The notes beneath the pieces are model-generated. The model made no database searches and was not told the origin of the DNA. It saw nothing but the letters and a program-made list of their open reading frames with translations. Below are positions 7,989 to 17,177 of a stretch of 51,776 bases of DNA, piece after piece. The stretch's first letter is position 1. Each line of letters begins with the position of its first letter. The DNA lies in NCBI GenBank assembly GCA_015057825.1, contig SVDN01000018.1, positions 1 to 51,776 of the forward strand, read 5' to 3'. The translations under genes and the position numbers were made by a program. Source of the DNA: Lachnospiraceae bacterium. GTDB lineage: Bacteria > Bacillota > Clostridia > Lachnospirales > Lachnospiraceae.

Positions 7989-8087
7989 TGCATAAAATGC
8001 GATGTACAAATCTTAGTACAATCGCTTTGGGACGATAATAGGTCTAGTTTTAAAGAGCATATGCCCTGCATATGAAAAGAGGTTGTT

Positions 8088-8996
8088 ATGGAAAAAACAG
8101 TTGAAGAAATCAAGAAACTTGCCAAGGAAAAAGATGCGGTTATCTTGGCTCATTACTATGTGGACGGAGCTATTCAGGAAATCGCGGATTATGTGGGAGA
8201 TTCCTTTTTCCTTGCAAAGAAAGCAAAAGAAGTGGAGAACAAAACCATTGTTTTTTGCGGAGTTACTTTTATGGGCGAAAGCGCCGCTATTTTAAATCCG
8301 GACAAAACAATTCTTTTGCCGAATATCACATCCAGATGTCCGATGGCTGAAATGGTGGATGAAGAAGAAATCGAAAAAATGCGCGAACAATACGATGATT
8401 TGGCGGTTGTCTGTTATATAAATTCAAACGCATCAACAAAAGAACTTGTGGATGTGTGCGTAACATCATCCAATGCTTTGAAGATTCTTAAAAATCTTCC
8501 GCAAAAAAATATTTATTTTATTCCGGATCAAAACCTTGGAAGCTGGCTTGCAAAGCAAGTTCCGGAGAAAAACTTTATTATGGGAAGCGGCTTTTGCCAC
8601 GTTCATCATTCCATAGAAGCGGATTATGTTAAAGAACTTAAGGAAAAATACAAAGGAGTTAAGCTTCTTGCCCATCCGGAATGTAAGTTGGAAGTATGCG
8701 AGCTTGCGGACTATGTGGGAAGCACAAGCGGTATTATCGATTTTGCCACAAGCTGCGAGGACAAGGAATTTTTAATTGCAACGGAAGCCGGCGTTTTACA
8801 TGAGCTTCAAAAGAGAAATCCGGATAAAGTATTTCATTTTGTTCCAAAGAGATCTTGCATGAACATGCATAAGATTACACTCGATCAGGTGCTTGAATGC
8901 TTGCAGGCAAATGCTCCGCAGGCTGTGGTTTCCGAAAAAGTCAGAGTTAAGGCCGAAAAAGCCTTGGATAATATGTTAAAATACGCATCCCTCTAG
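8088..8996 (+). CDS. nadA: Quinolinate synthase
   Basis: A 302-residue quinolinate synthase, full length for the family (about 300). It condenses iminoaspartate with dihydroxyacetone phosphate to quinolinate, using a [4Fe-4S] cluster. The three cluster cysteines fit Cys84 (Ser-Arg-Cys-Pro-Met-Ala-Glu-Met), Cys170 (Gly-Phe-Cys-His-Val-His-His) and Cys257 (Arg-Ser-Cys-Met-Asn-Met). The early Ala-His-Tyr-Tyr motif (21-24) and His-Pro-Glu-Cys (196-199) are also present. AGAGG upstream supports ATG 8088. It is the first gene of nadA-nadB-nadC-niaR. NadA is oxygen sensitive, which fits an anaerobe. Confidence 0.97.
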   Translation: MEKTVEEIKKLAKEKDAVILAHYYVDGAIQEIADYVGDSFFLAKKAKEVENKTIVFCGVTFMGESAAILNPDKTILLPNITSRCPMAEMVDEEEIEKMREQYDDLAVVCYINSNASTKELVDVCVTSSNALKILKNLPQKNIYFIPDQNLGSWLAKQVPEKNFIMGSGFCHVHHSIEADYVKELKEKYKGVKLLAHPECKLEVCELADYVGSTSGIIDFATSCEDKEFLIATEAGVLHELQKRNPDKVFHFVPKRSCMNMHKITLDQVLECLQANAPQAVVSEKVRVKAEKALDNMLKYASL

Positions 8997-9020
8997 GGCT
9001 TTAAAAAGTAGGTGATTTAT

Positions 9021-10352
9021 ATGTCAATTAATACAGATGTTTTAATAGTGGGAAGCGGCGTTGCGGGTCTTTACTGCGCGCTTAAACTCCCGAAAAATCT
9101 TAACGTAATGATTATTACAAAGGCATCGCCGGAAGAATGCGATTCCTGGCTTGCCCAAGGCGGTATTTGCGTTCTTCGAAACGAAGAAGATTACGATGCC
9201 TACTACGAAGACACACTTCGTGCCGGCCATTACGAAAACGACAGAAGCTCGGTAGATATAATGATTCGTTCCTCGGGCCAGGCAATAGAGGATTTGATAA
9301 GCTACGGCGTTGAGTTTGAGCGCGATGAAAAGGGCGATTTGAAGTATACAAAAGAAGGCGCTCATTCAGCTCCCCGCATCCTTTTTCACCAGGATGTAAC
9401 GGGAAAGGAAATAACAAGCATGTTGCTTGCGGCCGTTAAAAAGCTGGATAATGTAGAAATCTATGACCACACAGCCATGGTTGACATAATAACAGACGGC
9501 GAAGCCTGTGAAGGAGTAGTTGCCCTTGCACCCAAGGATTCACCCCTTGCGCTGGCAGACACTCCTCTTACGGACGATGGAAGAGCCATTATCGATATAA
9601 AAGCAAAAGAAGTTGTTTGGGCATGCGGCGGTATCGGCGGTCTTTACGAGCATTCCACCAATTTTCCGCATATGACGGGAGATGCTCTTGGCATTGCCCT
9701 AAAGCATAACATTCGCTTAAGAAACCCGGATTATGTGCAGATTCATCCAACCACTCTTTACAGCGAAAAGCCGGGCAGGTCTTTTCTTATTTCCGAATCC
9801 GTAAGAGGTGAAGGCGGCATTCTTCTTAACGACAAAGGAGAGCGCTTTGTTGATGAGCTTTTGCCGAGAGATGTGGTAAGCAAGGCGATTTTTGATGAAA
9901 TGAAAAAGTCGGGCAAAAAACATGTTTGGCTTTCCATGGAAAATATTGATGAAGATACCATTAAACATCATTTCCAAAATATATACGAAACTTGCCTTAA
10001 AGAAGGCTATGACTGCACAAAAGAGCCGATTCCGGTTGTTCCGGCCCAGCACTATTTTATGGGCGGTGTTGATGTTAATTCCGACAGCAGAACATCCATG
10101 CAGCACTTGTATGCAATAGGCGAAACAAGCTGCAACGGTGTCCACGGTGCCAACCGTTTAGCCAGCAACTCACTTTTGGAAAGTTTGGTTTTTGCGCAAC
10201 GTGCGGCTGCAAGAATCGAAAAAGAAATCGGCGATATTGAAAATGACGACAGCAAGCTTTTAAACTTAAACGAATATGTTAACGCAAGCCTTGTTTTTGC
10301 AAAATACAAAGAAAGCGTTTTGAACGCAATTAAGGCTATTCCGGCTTCCTAA
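9021..10352 (+). CDS. nadB: L-aspartate oxidase (short form)
   Basis: A 443-residue flavoprotein from ATG 9021, with GTAGGTG upstream. It oxidises L-aspartate to iminoaspartate for NadA. The N-terminal FAD motif Gly-Ser-Gly-Val-Ala-Gly-Leu is at about 12-18. The family Ser-x-x-Ala-Gln-Gly-Gly segment near 45, His-Gln-Asp near 123 and the C-terminal Gly-Glu-Thr-Ser-Cys-Asn-Gly-Val-His-Gly-Ala-Asn-Arg-Leu-Ala-Ser-Asn-Ser block near 373-390 are clear. It is about 80-90 residues shorter than E. coli NadB because the C-terminal helical domain is reduced; this short form is usual in Clostridia. In anaerobes fumarate probably replaces oxygen as acceptor. It lies 24 bp after nadA. Confidence 0.95.
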   Translation: MSINTDVLIVGSGVAGLYCALKLPKNLNVMIITKASPEECDSWLAQGGICVLRNEEDYDAYYEDTLRAGHYENDRSSVDIMIRSSGQAIEDLISYGVEFERDEKGDLKYTKEGAHSAPRILFHQDVTGKEITSMLLAAVKKLDNVEIYDHTAMVDIITDGEACEGVVALAPKDSPLALADTPLTDDGRAIIDIKAKEVVWACGGIGGLYEHSTNFPHMTGDALGIALKHNIRLRNPDYVQIHPTTLYSEKPGRSFLISESVRGEGGILLNDKGERFVDELLPRDVVSKAIFDEMKKSGKKHVWLSMENIDEDTIKHHFQNIYETCLKEGYDCTKEPIPVVPAQHYFMGGVDVNSDSRTSMQHLYAIGETSCNGVHGANRLASNSLLESLVFAQRAAARIEKEIGDIENDDSKLLNLNEYVNASLVFAKYKESVLNAIKAIPAS

Positions 10353-10414
10353 TGAGGAAGGTTTCTGACTCAATAAAAAGTTTGGAAATATGCTAATGAA
10401 AGGACCTAAAATAC

Positions 10415-11272
10415 ATGAACGAAATAACTATGAGATTGCAAATAGATGATTATATTAAATCTGCGCTAAAAGAAGATATATCAAACGAAGATATCTCAAC
10501 AAACGCAGTTATGCCTGATTTTGTAGCCGGAAGTGTAGAACTTATTGCAAAGGAAGAAGGTATAATCGCAGGTCTTGATGTATTTGAAAGAACATTCAAA
10601 TTATTGGACGAACAAACGACGGTGGAACGCTTCGTAAAAGACGGAGATAAGGTGACTCCGGGACTAAAACTTGCTTTAGTAAAAGGCGATATCAGGGTTT
10701 TGTTATCCGGTGAGAGAACAGCTCTTAATTATCTTCAAAGAATGAGCGGCATCGCAAGTCTTGCAAATAAAATGGTTAAAATGCTTGAGGGCACGGGAAT
10801 CACTCTTCTTGATACAAGAAAAACCACTCCAAACAACAGAATTTTTGAAAAAATTGCTGTTAAGATAGGCGGCGCAAGTAACCATCGTTACAATCTTTCC
10901 GACGCGGTTATGCTTAAAGACAATCATATTGCGGCAGCGGGCGGCGTAAAAGAAGCCGTAAAAATGGCAAGAGAATATACATCTTTCGTACACAAAATAG
11001 AAGTGGAATGTGAAAATCTCGATATGGTTAGAGATGCGATTGAAGCCGGTGCTGATATTATCATGCTTGACAATATGGACCACGATACAATGGCCGAGGC
11101 CGTAAAAATCATCGCAGGACGTGCGTTGACGGAAATTTCGGGAAATGTGACGGCCGAAAAAATCGAAAGCATTAAAGATTTGGGCGTAGATTATATATCA
11201 AGCGGAGCGCTTACTCATTCTGCGCCGATTTTGGATATTTCAATGAAGAATCTTAAGGCAGACAAACAGTAA
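10415..11272 (+). CDS. nadC: Nicotinate-nucleotide pyrophosphorylase (quinolinate phosphoribosyltransferase)
   Basis: A 285-residue type II phosphoribosyltransferase that converts quinolinate and PRPP to nicotinate mononucleotide with loss of CO2, the third step of de novo NAD synthesis. Diagnostic segments: Gly-Glu-Arg-Thr-Ala-Leu-Asn near 105, Asp-Thr-Arg-Lys-Thr-Thr-Pro near 135, Lys-Asp-Asn-His near 168 and Met-Leu-Asp-Asn-Met near 217. The length is normal. ATG 10415 has GAAAGGA about 12 bases upstream; ATG 10430 is an alternative. A short hairpin (CTTCCT/AGGAAG near 10348) lies in the 62-bp gap after nadB but lacks a T-run. Confidence 0.96.
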   Translation: MNEITMRLQIDDYIKSALKEDISNEDISTNAVMPDFVAGSVELIAKEEGIIAGLDVFERTFKLLDEQTTVERFVKDGDKVTPGLKLALVKGDIRVLLSGERTALNYLQRMSGIASLANKMVKMLEGTGITLLDTRKTTPNNRIFEKIAVKIGGASNHRYNLSDAVMLKDNHIAAAGGVKEAVKMAREYTSFVHKIEVECENLDMVRDAIEAGADIIMLDNMDHDTMAEAVKIIAGRALTEISGNVTAEKIESIKDLGVDYISSGALTHSAPILDISMKNLKADKQ

Positions 11273-11303
11273 TTTAACTTTTGATAAAGGGGAATTGATT
11301 ATT

Positions 11304-11864
11304 TTGGAAAAGCTTAAAACCAATGAGCGAAGAAATAAAATAATAGAGATGCTTCAAAGCGCAAAAACACCTATTAAGGGAAGCGATTTTGCGAGTCTTT
11401 TCGGTGTGAGTCGCCAGGTGGTTGTTACGGATATTGCGGTTTTGAAGGCTGCTTATCCGGGGATTGTATCCACCAATCAGGGTTACATAATGTTTCAAGC
11501 CGACAATAAGCGCTGTGTTTTTAAAATGTTTCACAGCGAGGAAGAAACAGCTGACGAACTCATGACCATAGTGCGCCTTGGAGGCTGCATTACAAATGTT
11601 TATGTGGATCACAGGGTTTACGGCACCATCAGCAAACCTCTTGATATCAAAACGGAATATGATGTGGAAAACTTCCTTGAGGATATAAAAAGCGGCGTAT
11701 CATCACCGCTTATGAACATTACCAGCGGTTATCATTTTCACACCGTTGAGGCAAAGTCGGAAGAAAACCTTAAAATAATCGAAGATAAGCTTAGAGAAAA
11801 AGGTTATTTAATCGAAGTGCTTCCGGCACAAATTATTTATGAACCGAAGAAATATGGCGGTTGA
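11304..11864 (+). CDS. niaR: Niacin-responsive transcriptional repressor NiaR
   Basis: About 186 residues. No ATG is available; TTG 11304 or TTG 11295 must start it. I prefer 11304 because AAAGGGG (11286-11292) would overlap closely with 11295. An N-terminal winged-helix domain (Arg-x-x-Ile-Ile-Glu-Met-Leu ... Val-Ser-Arg-Gln-Val-Val-Val-Thr-Asp-Ile, about 9-50) is followed by the metal-binding 3H domain: Asp-His-Arg-Val-Tyr-Gly near 107 and Ser-Gly-Tyr-His-Phe-His-Thr-Val near 145. NiaR binds nicotinic acid with a metal and represses NAD synthesis or niacin uptake genes. Being the last gene of nadABC, it should regulate itself, probably through the palindrome at 7928-7959. Confidence 0.92.
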   Translation: MEKLKTNERRNKIIEMLQSAKTPIKGSDFASLFGVSRQVVVTDIAVLKAAYPGIVSTNQGYIMFQADNKRCVFKMFHSEEETADELMTIVRLGGCITNVYVDHRVYGTISKPLDIKTEYDVENFLEDIKSGVSSPLMNITSGYHFHTVEAKSEENLKIIEDKLREKGYLIEVLPAQIIYEPKKYGG

Positions 11865-11889
11865 TTTGACTATGTCTGTGTAGTATAAT
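11861..11889 (+). promoter_or_regulatory. Promoter for the ABC exporter, overlapping the niaR stop
   Basis: TTGATT (11861-11866) begins at the last bases of niaR; TATAAT (11884-11889) follows after 17 bp. The 12076 start is about 180 nt beyond the expected transcript start. Confidence 0.65.
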
Positions 11890-11934
11890 TTTTTTAAGAT
11901 ATGAACGTCTATATGGCTTGTTATTTGTGGTTTG

Positions 11935-12050
11935 TTTTTAGCTATAGATGGACAGGCTAATATCTTTAAACGGTTAGTTATGTATTACTGACTGTTTGTT
12001 TTACTGTATCGGTATATCTCCATTTTTAATCTTTGCGGGAGATAGCAATT
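11935..12050 (+). promoter_or_regulatory. Structured leader with attenuator-like hairpin before the ABC exporter
   Basis: Three paired elements are visible: TTAGC/GCTAA (11938/11956); an 11-bp stem 11968-11978 with 11987-11997 including G-U pairs, followed at once by a TTTGTTTT-like stretch; and TATCTCC/GGAGATA (12015/12038). The middle one has terminator character, so the leader could attenuate the exporter genes. No known riboswitch class was recognised. Confidence 0.4.
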
Positions 12051-12075
12051 TTATACTCATTTTTAAGGAGAAAAA

Positions 12076-12777
12076 ATGGCTTTTATAGAATTTAAAAACG
12101 TTGTCAAAGAATACAGAACGGGAGAAACATCCATTCTGGCTTTAAACGGTGCAAACTTTGAAGTAAACAAAGGCGAGCTGGCCGTTATTTTGGGTTCGTC
12201 CGGTGCGGGAAAAACCACGGCTTTAAACATACTGGGCGGAATGGATACGGCAACATCCGGTGAAGTTTTGGTGGACGGGACCAATGTATCGAAGTATGGA
12301 AAAAAAGACTTGGTAACATACAGAAGAAAGGACATTGGTTTTGTTTTCCAGTTCTACAATTTGGTTCCAAACCTTACAGCTTTGGAAAACGTCGAGCTTG
12401 CGGCTCAGGTTTGCGATGATGCCTTGGATGCAAAGCGTGTATTGGAACAAGTGGGACTGGCTTATCGTATGGGCAACTTCCCGGCGCAGCTTTCCGGCGG
12501 AGAGCAGCAAAGGGTTTCCATTGCCAGAGCACTTGCCAAAAATCCTAAGCTTCTTTTGTGCGATGAGCCTACGGGTGCTCTTGATTATACAACGGGAAAA
12601 CAGATATTGAAGCTTTTACAGGATACCTGCAGGAAGAACAAAATCACCGTTATTATTATCACTCACAATTCCGCCATTGCCCCTATGGCAGACAGACTCA
12701 TTAAGTTTAAAAGCGGAAAAGTTACCGAAATGACTACAAATGACAATCCTATTTCCATCGATGATATTGAGTGGTAG
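12076..12777 (+). CDS. ABC transporter ATP-binding protein (MacB/LolD-type)
   Basis: A 233-residue ATPase. Walker A Gly-Ser-Ser-Gly-Ala-Gly-Lys-Thr-Thr at 40-48, Q-loop Phe-Gln-Phe-Tyr-Asn-Leu near 92, signature Leu-Ser-Gly-Gly-Glu-Gln-Gln near 138, Walker B Leu-Leu-Leu-Cys-Asp-Glu-Pro-Thr-Gly near 158 and the switch His (Ile-Thr-His-Asn) near 197. The Asp-Glu-Pro-Thr-Gly-Ala-Leu-Asp sequence is typical of ATPases that serve FtsX-like permeases. It is followed 18 bp later by such a permease. These systems use ATP for mechanical work at the membrane, such as export or release of lipids and peptides, not for nutrient uptake. Confidence 0.93.
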   Translation: MAFIEFKNVVKEYRTGETSILALNGANFEVNKGELAVILGSSGAGKTTALNILGGMDTATSGEVLVDGTNVSKYGKKDLVTYRRKDIGFVFQFYNLVPNLTALENVELAAQVCDDALDAKRVLEQVGLAYRMGNFPAQLSGGEQQRVSIARALAKNPKLLLCDEPTGALDYTTGKQILKLLQDTCRKNKITVIIITHNSAIAPMADRLIKFKSGKVTEMTTNDNPISIDDIEW

Positions 12778-12795
12778 TCACAAAGGAGAATTATC

Positions 12796-15771
12796 TTGAA
12801 AGCGTACACAAAGGATATTTTCAGAAATATCTCAAAAGGCAAAAAAAGATTCTTTGCAATAATGATTATAACAATCCTCGGAGTTACCATGTTTTCGGGG
12901 CTTAAAGCATCATGCGTTGATTTGAGAAAATCGGCGGATGCGTTTTTTGATGAATCAAATTTGCATGATATACAGATTTTATCTACCCTGGGTCTTACGG
13001 ATGAGGATGTTTCGGTCCTTTCAAAGCTTGATGGCGTTAAGCTTGCGGAAGGCGGATACAATGAAACGGTGACTGCAAGAGAAGGGGACGTTGAAATTAA
13101 TGTAAATATTACAAAGATTTCCGATCATGACTTGGACAAAGCCTGTCTTTTGGAAGGCCGAATGCCGGAAAACAAAGGGGAAACAGCTGTAACCAACAAA
13201 CTGCTTGATTTGCTGTCCCTTAAAATCGGTGACAAATTAAATCTTTCTTTGGATGAGGATTCCAATATTACAAGTGATTCCTTCGAAATAGTGGGTGTTG
13301 TAATCGATCCGACGGATGTGGACAATCCGGAAACCGCATCCGGCTACAGAGGCGATTCATCAGCAGCCACAAGAGCTTTTGTTACGGCGGACAGTATAGA
13401 TTCGGAAGTGGATTATTATACTTTTGTAAACTTGATAGTTGATGGGGCAAAAGAAGAATTTTGCTATTCCAACGGATATACAAGCCTTACCCGTGCCGTG
13501 ATTACGGATATAGAAGACAATTTACAGTCTCTAAGAGAAAATGCTCGCCACGATGAAATTGTGGACGATGCCACAAGCGAATACGAAAAAGCCAAGAAAG
13601 AAGCCGAAGACGAGCTAAACGACGCCTTGGCGGAGCTTAATGATGCACAAAAAGAAATAGATGATGCGAAAGCCGAACTTGCGGATGCATTCAACACGCT
13701 TACACAAAATGAGGCGGATATCGAAAACGGCTTAAAAGAAATCGCCGATAAAAAGGCAGAATTAAACGATAATCTTGCTCAAGTAAGAGACGGCATTGCG
13801 CAAGTAGAGGCAGGCATAGCACAGGCCAAGGCTTACGGTATGGACACGAGCGGGTTGGAAATGCAGTTAGCAGACCTTAAGACAAATGAAGCCATGATTC
13901 TTACGGGACTTGACGAAATTGCGCTAAACGAAGCGAAGTTAGAGAGCGGAAAAGCCGAAATCGAATCAGGATGGAATGATTATTACAAAGGCCTTGAGGA
14001 TTTAAAAGACGGCGAGGCTGAACTTGCGGATGGCTGGGCTGAATATAATGACGGCAAAGCAGAAGCCGATAAAGAATTGGCCGATGCCAAGAAAGAAATA
14101 GACGACATAGATGAGGCTGTTTGGTATGTGCAGGAAAGAACAGCTCTTTCGGGATATAACAACATTCAAACCGATGCCGATTCCATAGAAGTTATAGGCA
14201 CCGTATTTCCTGTAATATTCTTTGTGGTAGCAATACTTATAAGTCTTACTACAATAACAAGAATGGTTGATGAAGACAGGGGACTTATCGGTACCTACAA
14301 GGCAATCGGTTTTACCGACAGAGAAATCAGAAGAAAATTTATCTTGTATTCCGCAATGGCAGGTATTATCGGGGCTGTAATAGGCACGATTCTGGCATAT
14401 ATCGTATTTCCGATATTCCTTTCAAGCGTATTTGGCATAATGTATCTCCTGCCTGACTTTATATTGACATTCGTTCCTACATATGGATTCGGAGGACCGA
14501 TTGTTTTTGCGGGAGGCATTGTGCTTGCAACGGTTTTGGCTTGCAGAAGCGAACTTTCAAAAATGCCCGCAACCCTTATGCGACCTAAAACGCCGAAGGC
14601 GGGATCAAGAGTGCTTTTGGAGCGTATTCCGGCCATTTGGAGCCGCATGTCTTTCTTAAACAAAGTAACGGCAAGAAACCTTTTCAGATACAAGAAAAGA
14701 ATGCTTATGACAATACTTGGCATTGCAGGTTGTACGGCACTTTTGCTTTTTGGTTTTGCAATAAGAGATTCGGTAACGGACCTTGTGCCGCGCCAATACG
14801 AAGAAACCTTCAAATATGATGCTCTCATGGTGGGAACAAGTGACGACAACGAAAAGCTTTTATCATATATTGAGGATGAAGATGTCGATTCTTATGTAAA
14901 CTTCTTAATGACTCAGGCCAAGTTAAAAGGAGAGTCCGGTGAGGAGATTTCCGTTCAGATAGTGGCAGTGCCGGATAAAGAAGAATTTGACGAATATGTG
15001 GGCATGAAGGACAGAAATTTAGAAGATTTAAGCCTGGAAGACGACGAAATCTTCGTAACTCAAAACGCATCGGTTATTGTTGGCTTTGAAGAGGGCGAAG
15101 AAGTAAATCTTCAGCTTCTTGATATGAAAGATGCGGATTTGGAAGTAAACCACATTATTAAAAATTATCTTGGAAATTATGTATATATGACCAAGGAAAC
15201 ATATGAAAAACATTTTGGAGAATATAAAGCAAACGCATTTTATATTAACTTATCAGACAGTGTTGAAAATCATGCGGAATGGGCAAAAAGCATGGATAAG
15301 AATGAAGGCGTTATCAGCTGCTCGTCGGTTCAGGGCATGAAGGATGATTTTTCACAGGCATTTATCATTCTTAACCTTGTTGTTTATGTTGTTATAGGAA
15401 TGAGTGCTGCTTTGGCATTTGTTGTATTGTTTACGCTTTCCACCACCAATATTTCCGAGCGCGAAAGAGAACTTGCAACCATCAAAGTTCTTGGCTTTTA
15501 TGATGGAGAAGTACATGCATATGTTAACAAAGAAACCATTATTCTAACCTTGATTGGAATTGCCATCGGCATGCCTTTGGGCAAATTTTTCGGATCCACA
15601 ATTACGTCGGTTCTTTTGTTACCGTCAATTTATTTTGAATCGTCGTTACATGTTGTAAGTTTCCTTTTATCGGCGGTTTTGTCATTTGTTTTTGCTATTG
15701 CCGTAAACTTTATAACGGACAGATCCTTAAACAAAATCGACCCGATAGAGGCCCTTAAGAGCGTGGAATAG
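12796..15771 (+). CDS. FtsX/MacB-like ABC permease with large extracellular coiled coil
   Basis: A 991-residue permease starting at TTG 12796, which has AAGGAGAA at the right distance. One membrane helix near 21-40 is followed by a folded outer domain. From about 230 to 445 comes a long Ala/Glu/Asp/Lys heptad-rich coiled coil, interrupted near 345. Three helices (about 470-590), a second outer domain, and a C-terminal FtsX block of helices (about 855-985) complete it. This two-FtsX-domain layout with coiled coil matches Lachnospiraceae and streptococcal exporters of unknown substrate. The coiled coil probably spans the outer wall zone or links to a partner. The ATPase is the preceding gene. 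Confidence 0.9.
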   Translation: MKAYTKDIFRNISKGKKRFFAIMIITILGVTMFSGLKASCVDLRKSADAFFDESNLHDIQILSTLGLTDEDVSVLSKLDGVKLAEGGYNETVTAREGDVEINVNITKISDHDLDKACLLEGRMPENKGETAVTNKLLDLLSLKIGDKLNLSLDEDSNITSDSFEIVGVVIDPTDVDNPETASGYRGDSSAATRAFVTADSIDSEVDYYTFVNLIVDGAKEEFCYSNGYTSLTRAVITDIEDNLQSLRENARHDEIVDDATSEYEKAKKEAEDELNDALAELNDAQKEIDDAKAELADAFNTLTQNEADIENGLKEIADKKAELNDNLAQVRDGIAQVEAGIAQAKAYGMDTSGLEMQLADLKTNEAMILTGLDEIALNEAKLESGKAEIESGWNDYYKGLEDLKDGEAELADGWAEYNDGKAEADKELADAKKEIDDIDEAVWYVQERTALSGYNNIQTDADSIEVIGTVFPVIFFVVAILISLTTITRMVDEDRGLIGTYKAIGFTDREIRRKFILYSAMAGIIGAVIGTILAYIVFPIFLSSVFGIMYLLPDFILTFVPTYGFGGPIVFAGGIVLATVLACRSELSKMPATLMRPKTPKAGSRVLLERIPAIWSRMSFLNKVTARNLFRYKKRMLMTILGIAGCTALLLFGFAIRDSVTDLVPRQYEETFKYDALMVGTSDDNEKLLSYIEDEDVDSYVNFLMTQAKLKGESGEEISVQIVAVPDKEEFDEYVGMKDRNLEDLSLEDDEIFVTQNASVIVGFEEGEEVNLQLLDMKDADLEVNHIIKNYLGNYVYMTKETYEKHFGEYKANAFYINLSDSVENHAEWAKSMDKNEGVISCSSVQGMKDDFSQAFIILNLVVYVVIGMSAALAFVVLFTLSTTNISERERELATIKVLGFYDGEVHAYVNKETIILTLIGIAIGMPLGKFFGSTITSVLLLPSIYFESSLHVVSFLLSAVLSFVFAIAVNFITDRSLNKIDPIEALKSVE

Positions 15772-15791
15772 AAGACTTTGAAAATTTTTAT

Positions 15792-15821
15792 TTGAAATTG
15801 CCGCTTTTGTTCTGATATAAT
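15792..15821 (+). promoter_or_regulatory. Promoter for the CarD-like gene
   Basis: TTGAAA (15792-15797), 18-bp spacer, TATAAT (15816-15821). AGAAGAGG precedes the ATG at 15846. Confidence 0.55.
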
Positions 15822-15845
15822 GAAGAATAGAAGAAGAGGTGCGAA

Positions 15846-16379
15846 ATGAAACTTTCGAATGAAGATCAAAAGAAACTGCGTTGTAAGATAAACGATTATG
15901 TCGTTTATAAAAGATACGGAATATGTCAGGTTGAGGATATTCGTTATGAAAAGCTTATTGATGACGAAAAGCTTTGCTATGTCCTCAATCCCCTTTACGA
16001 GAATAAATCAAAAGTATTTTTGATGGTTGATTCTCCGGCGGCAAAGGATTCCATGCATCCGGTTCTCACAAAAGAAGAAATCGACAAAACCATCGAAGAG
16101 ACGGAAAAATTGGACGAAACATGGGTTGCGGATGCAAAGAAACGTCAGCAGCAGTTTGAACAGATATTGTCAGGCGGAGACAGAGTGGAGATACTTTGGC
16201 TTGTTAAGATTTTGGGAATGCATAAAGCCAAAACCGAAAAAGAAGGTAAAAAGTTTTATGCAAGCGATGAAAGGATATTCAGCCGCGCAACAAAAATGAT
16301 AACGGAAGAATTCGCTTTTGTCCTTAATATCAAGCCTTCGGAAGTTGTTCCTTACATATTGAAAAAAATAGAAGAATAG
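15846..16379 (+). CDS. CarD/CdnL-family transcription regulator
   Basis: A 177-residue protein. The N-terminal Tudor-like RNA-polymerase-interaction domain (about 12-70) has the family opening Asn-Asp-Tyr-Val-Val-Tyr-Lys-Arg-Tyr-Gly-Ile-Cys. A helical C-terminal region (about 75-175) contains the Trp-containing helix and a basic helix (Arg-Ile-Phe-Ser-Arg-Ala). CarD-family proteins bind the polymerase beta subunit and stabilise open promoter complexes. Clostridial genomes often encode several small CarD-like proteins, so the target promoters are unknown. It is transcribed alone and is followed 81 bp later by an unrelated gene. Confidence 0.82.
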   Translation: MKLSNEDQKKLRCKINDYVVYKRYGICQVEDIRYEKLIDDEKLCYVLNPLYENKSKVFLMVDSPAAKDSMHPVLTKEEIDKTIEETEKLDETWVADAKKRQQQFEQILSGGDRVEILWLVKILGMHKAKTEKEGKKFYASDERIFSRATKMITEEFAFVLNIKPSEVVPYILKKIEE

Positions 16380-16460
16380 TATATTATGTAAACATAATAA
16401 AACTTTCGGAATAATGCACTTGTATCACCTGATTCGGTGATCAAAGAAAGGAGAATTGAT

Positions 16461-17111
16461 ATGGCTATTACATCAGTTAATAACAATGATTCTTTTGCAA
16501 TTCCAAATGACACAAACATAGAACGCAAGGAAGTAAAAGATAATCGCGTAGAAGAAAGAAGACAGGAAAGAGAAGAAGCTGCGGATTATTACGAAAAAGC
16601 GGTTGTATTACAAGACAAGGATGGAGTTGTAACAAGAACCGGCGCTAAGGAAAGCACAAGACCGGAAGATATCCTGCAAAAAACCGGCAATTTCAATACT
16701 CACGATGAGCTTGAAGAAAGCCGAAACGAAGAAACAAGAAGAAATGAAATAAGACAGGATATTTTCAACAAAGACGACATTGAACTTAAAGGAAAGACTC
16801 AAAGAGAATTAAAAGAACTTTACGAATCCGGACAGATTTCGGAGTCGGATTACGAGCTGGAGCTTCAAAAAAGAGGGGTTTCCGAAGATAAGACCTTAGT
16901 TGAGCGACAGGAAGAAAAAGAAGAAAATAAGACAAATGAAAAGAGTGAATCCACGGCATCAAAGGCAGTGGAGGAAAACAGACAGAAGCAGCTGGACGAA
17001 ATGAGAAAATTGGGTGAAAGCATGATGACAAAAGAAAGCTTTTCTCAAACAATGGATAGGGCAAAAGATTTGCTTAAACAAAGCGAGCGTTTCGAAAAAG
17101 TTGATTTTTAA
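16461..17111 (+). CDS. Charged coiled-coil protein of unknown function
   Basis: A 216-residue protein starting at ATG 16461, after AAAGGAGAA. I do not recognise a family. It has no signal peptide or membrane helix and is extremely rich in Glu, Lys, Arg, Asp and Gln. Most is predicted helix or disordered, with a short Leu-Lys-Glu-Leu-Tyr-Glu-Ser-Gly-Gln-Ile-Ser segment near 124-134 that resembles the short zinc-free SHOCT-like helical motif (Leu-x-x-Leu-x-x-x-Gly-x-Ile-Thr/Ser-x-x-Glu-Tyr/Phe-x-x-x-Lys). That match is my inference. The N-terminus looks like those of soluble flagellar or cytoskeletal accessory proteins, but no such genes are nearby. Confidence 0.6.
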   Translation: MAITSVNNNDSFAIPNDTNIERKEVKDNRVEERRQEREEAADYYEKAVVLQDKDGVVTRTGAKESTRPEDILQKTGNFNTHDELEESRNEETRRNEIRQDIFNKDDIELKGKTQRELKELYESGQISESDYELELQKRGVSEDKTLVERQEEKEENKTNEKSESTASKAVEENRQKQLDEMRKLGESMMTKESFSQTMDRAKDLLKQSERFEKVDF

Positions 17112-17129
17112 GATTAATCAAACAATAAG

Positions 17130-17162
17130 AAAAGGCTTAAATCGTAATGATTTAAGCCTTTT
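17130..17162. terminator. Bidirectional terminator between convergent genes
   Basis: A perfect 14-bp stem (17130-17143 with 17149-17162) with a 5-nt loop has A-runs upstream and T-runs downstream. It serves both the charged-protein gene and the minus-strand receiver gene. Confidence 0.85.
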
Positions 17163-17177
17163 GATTTTTATTGCATA

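Noticed and set aside
8083-8295. Overlapping 70-residue frame at the start of nadA
   Set aside because: It is out of frame with nadA, which has full family motifs, and has no ribosome site of its own.
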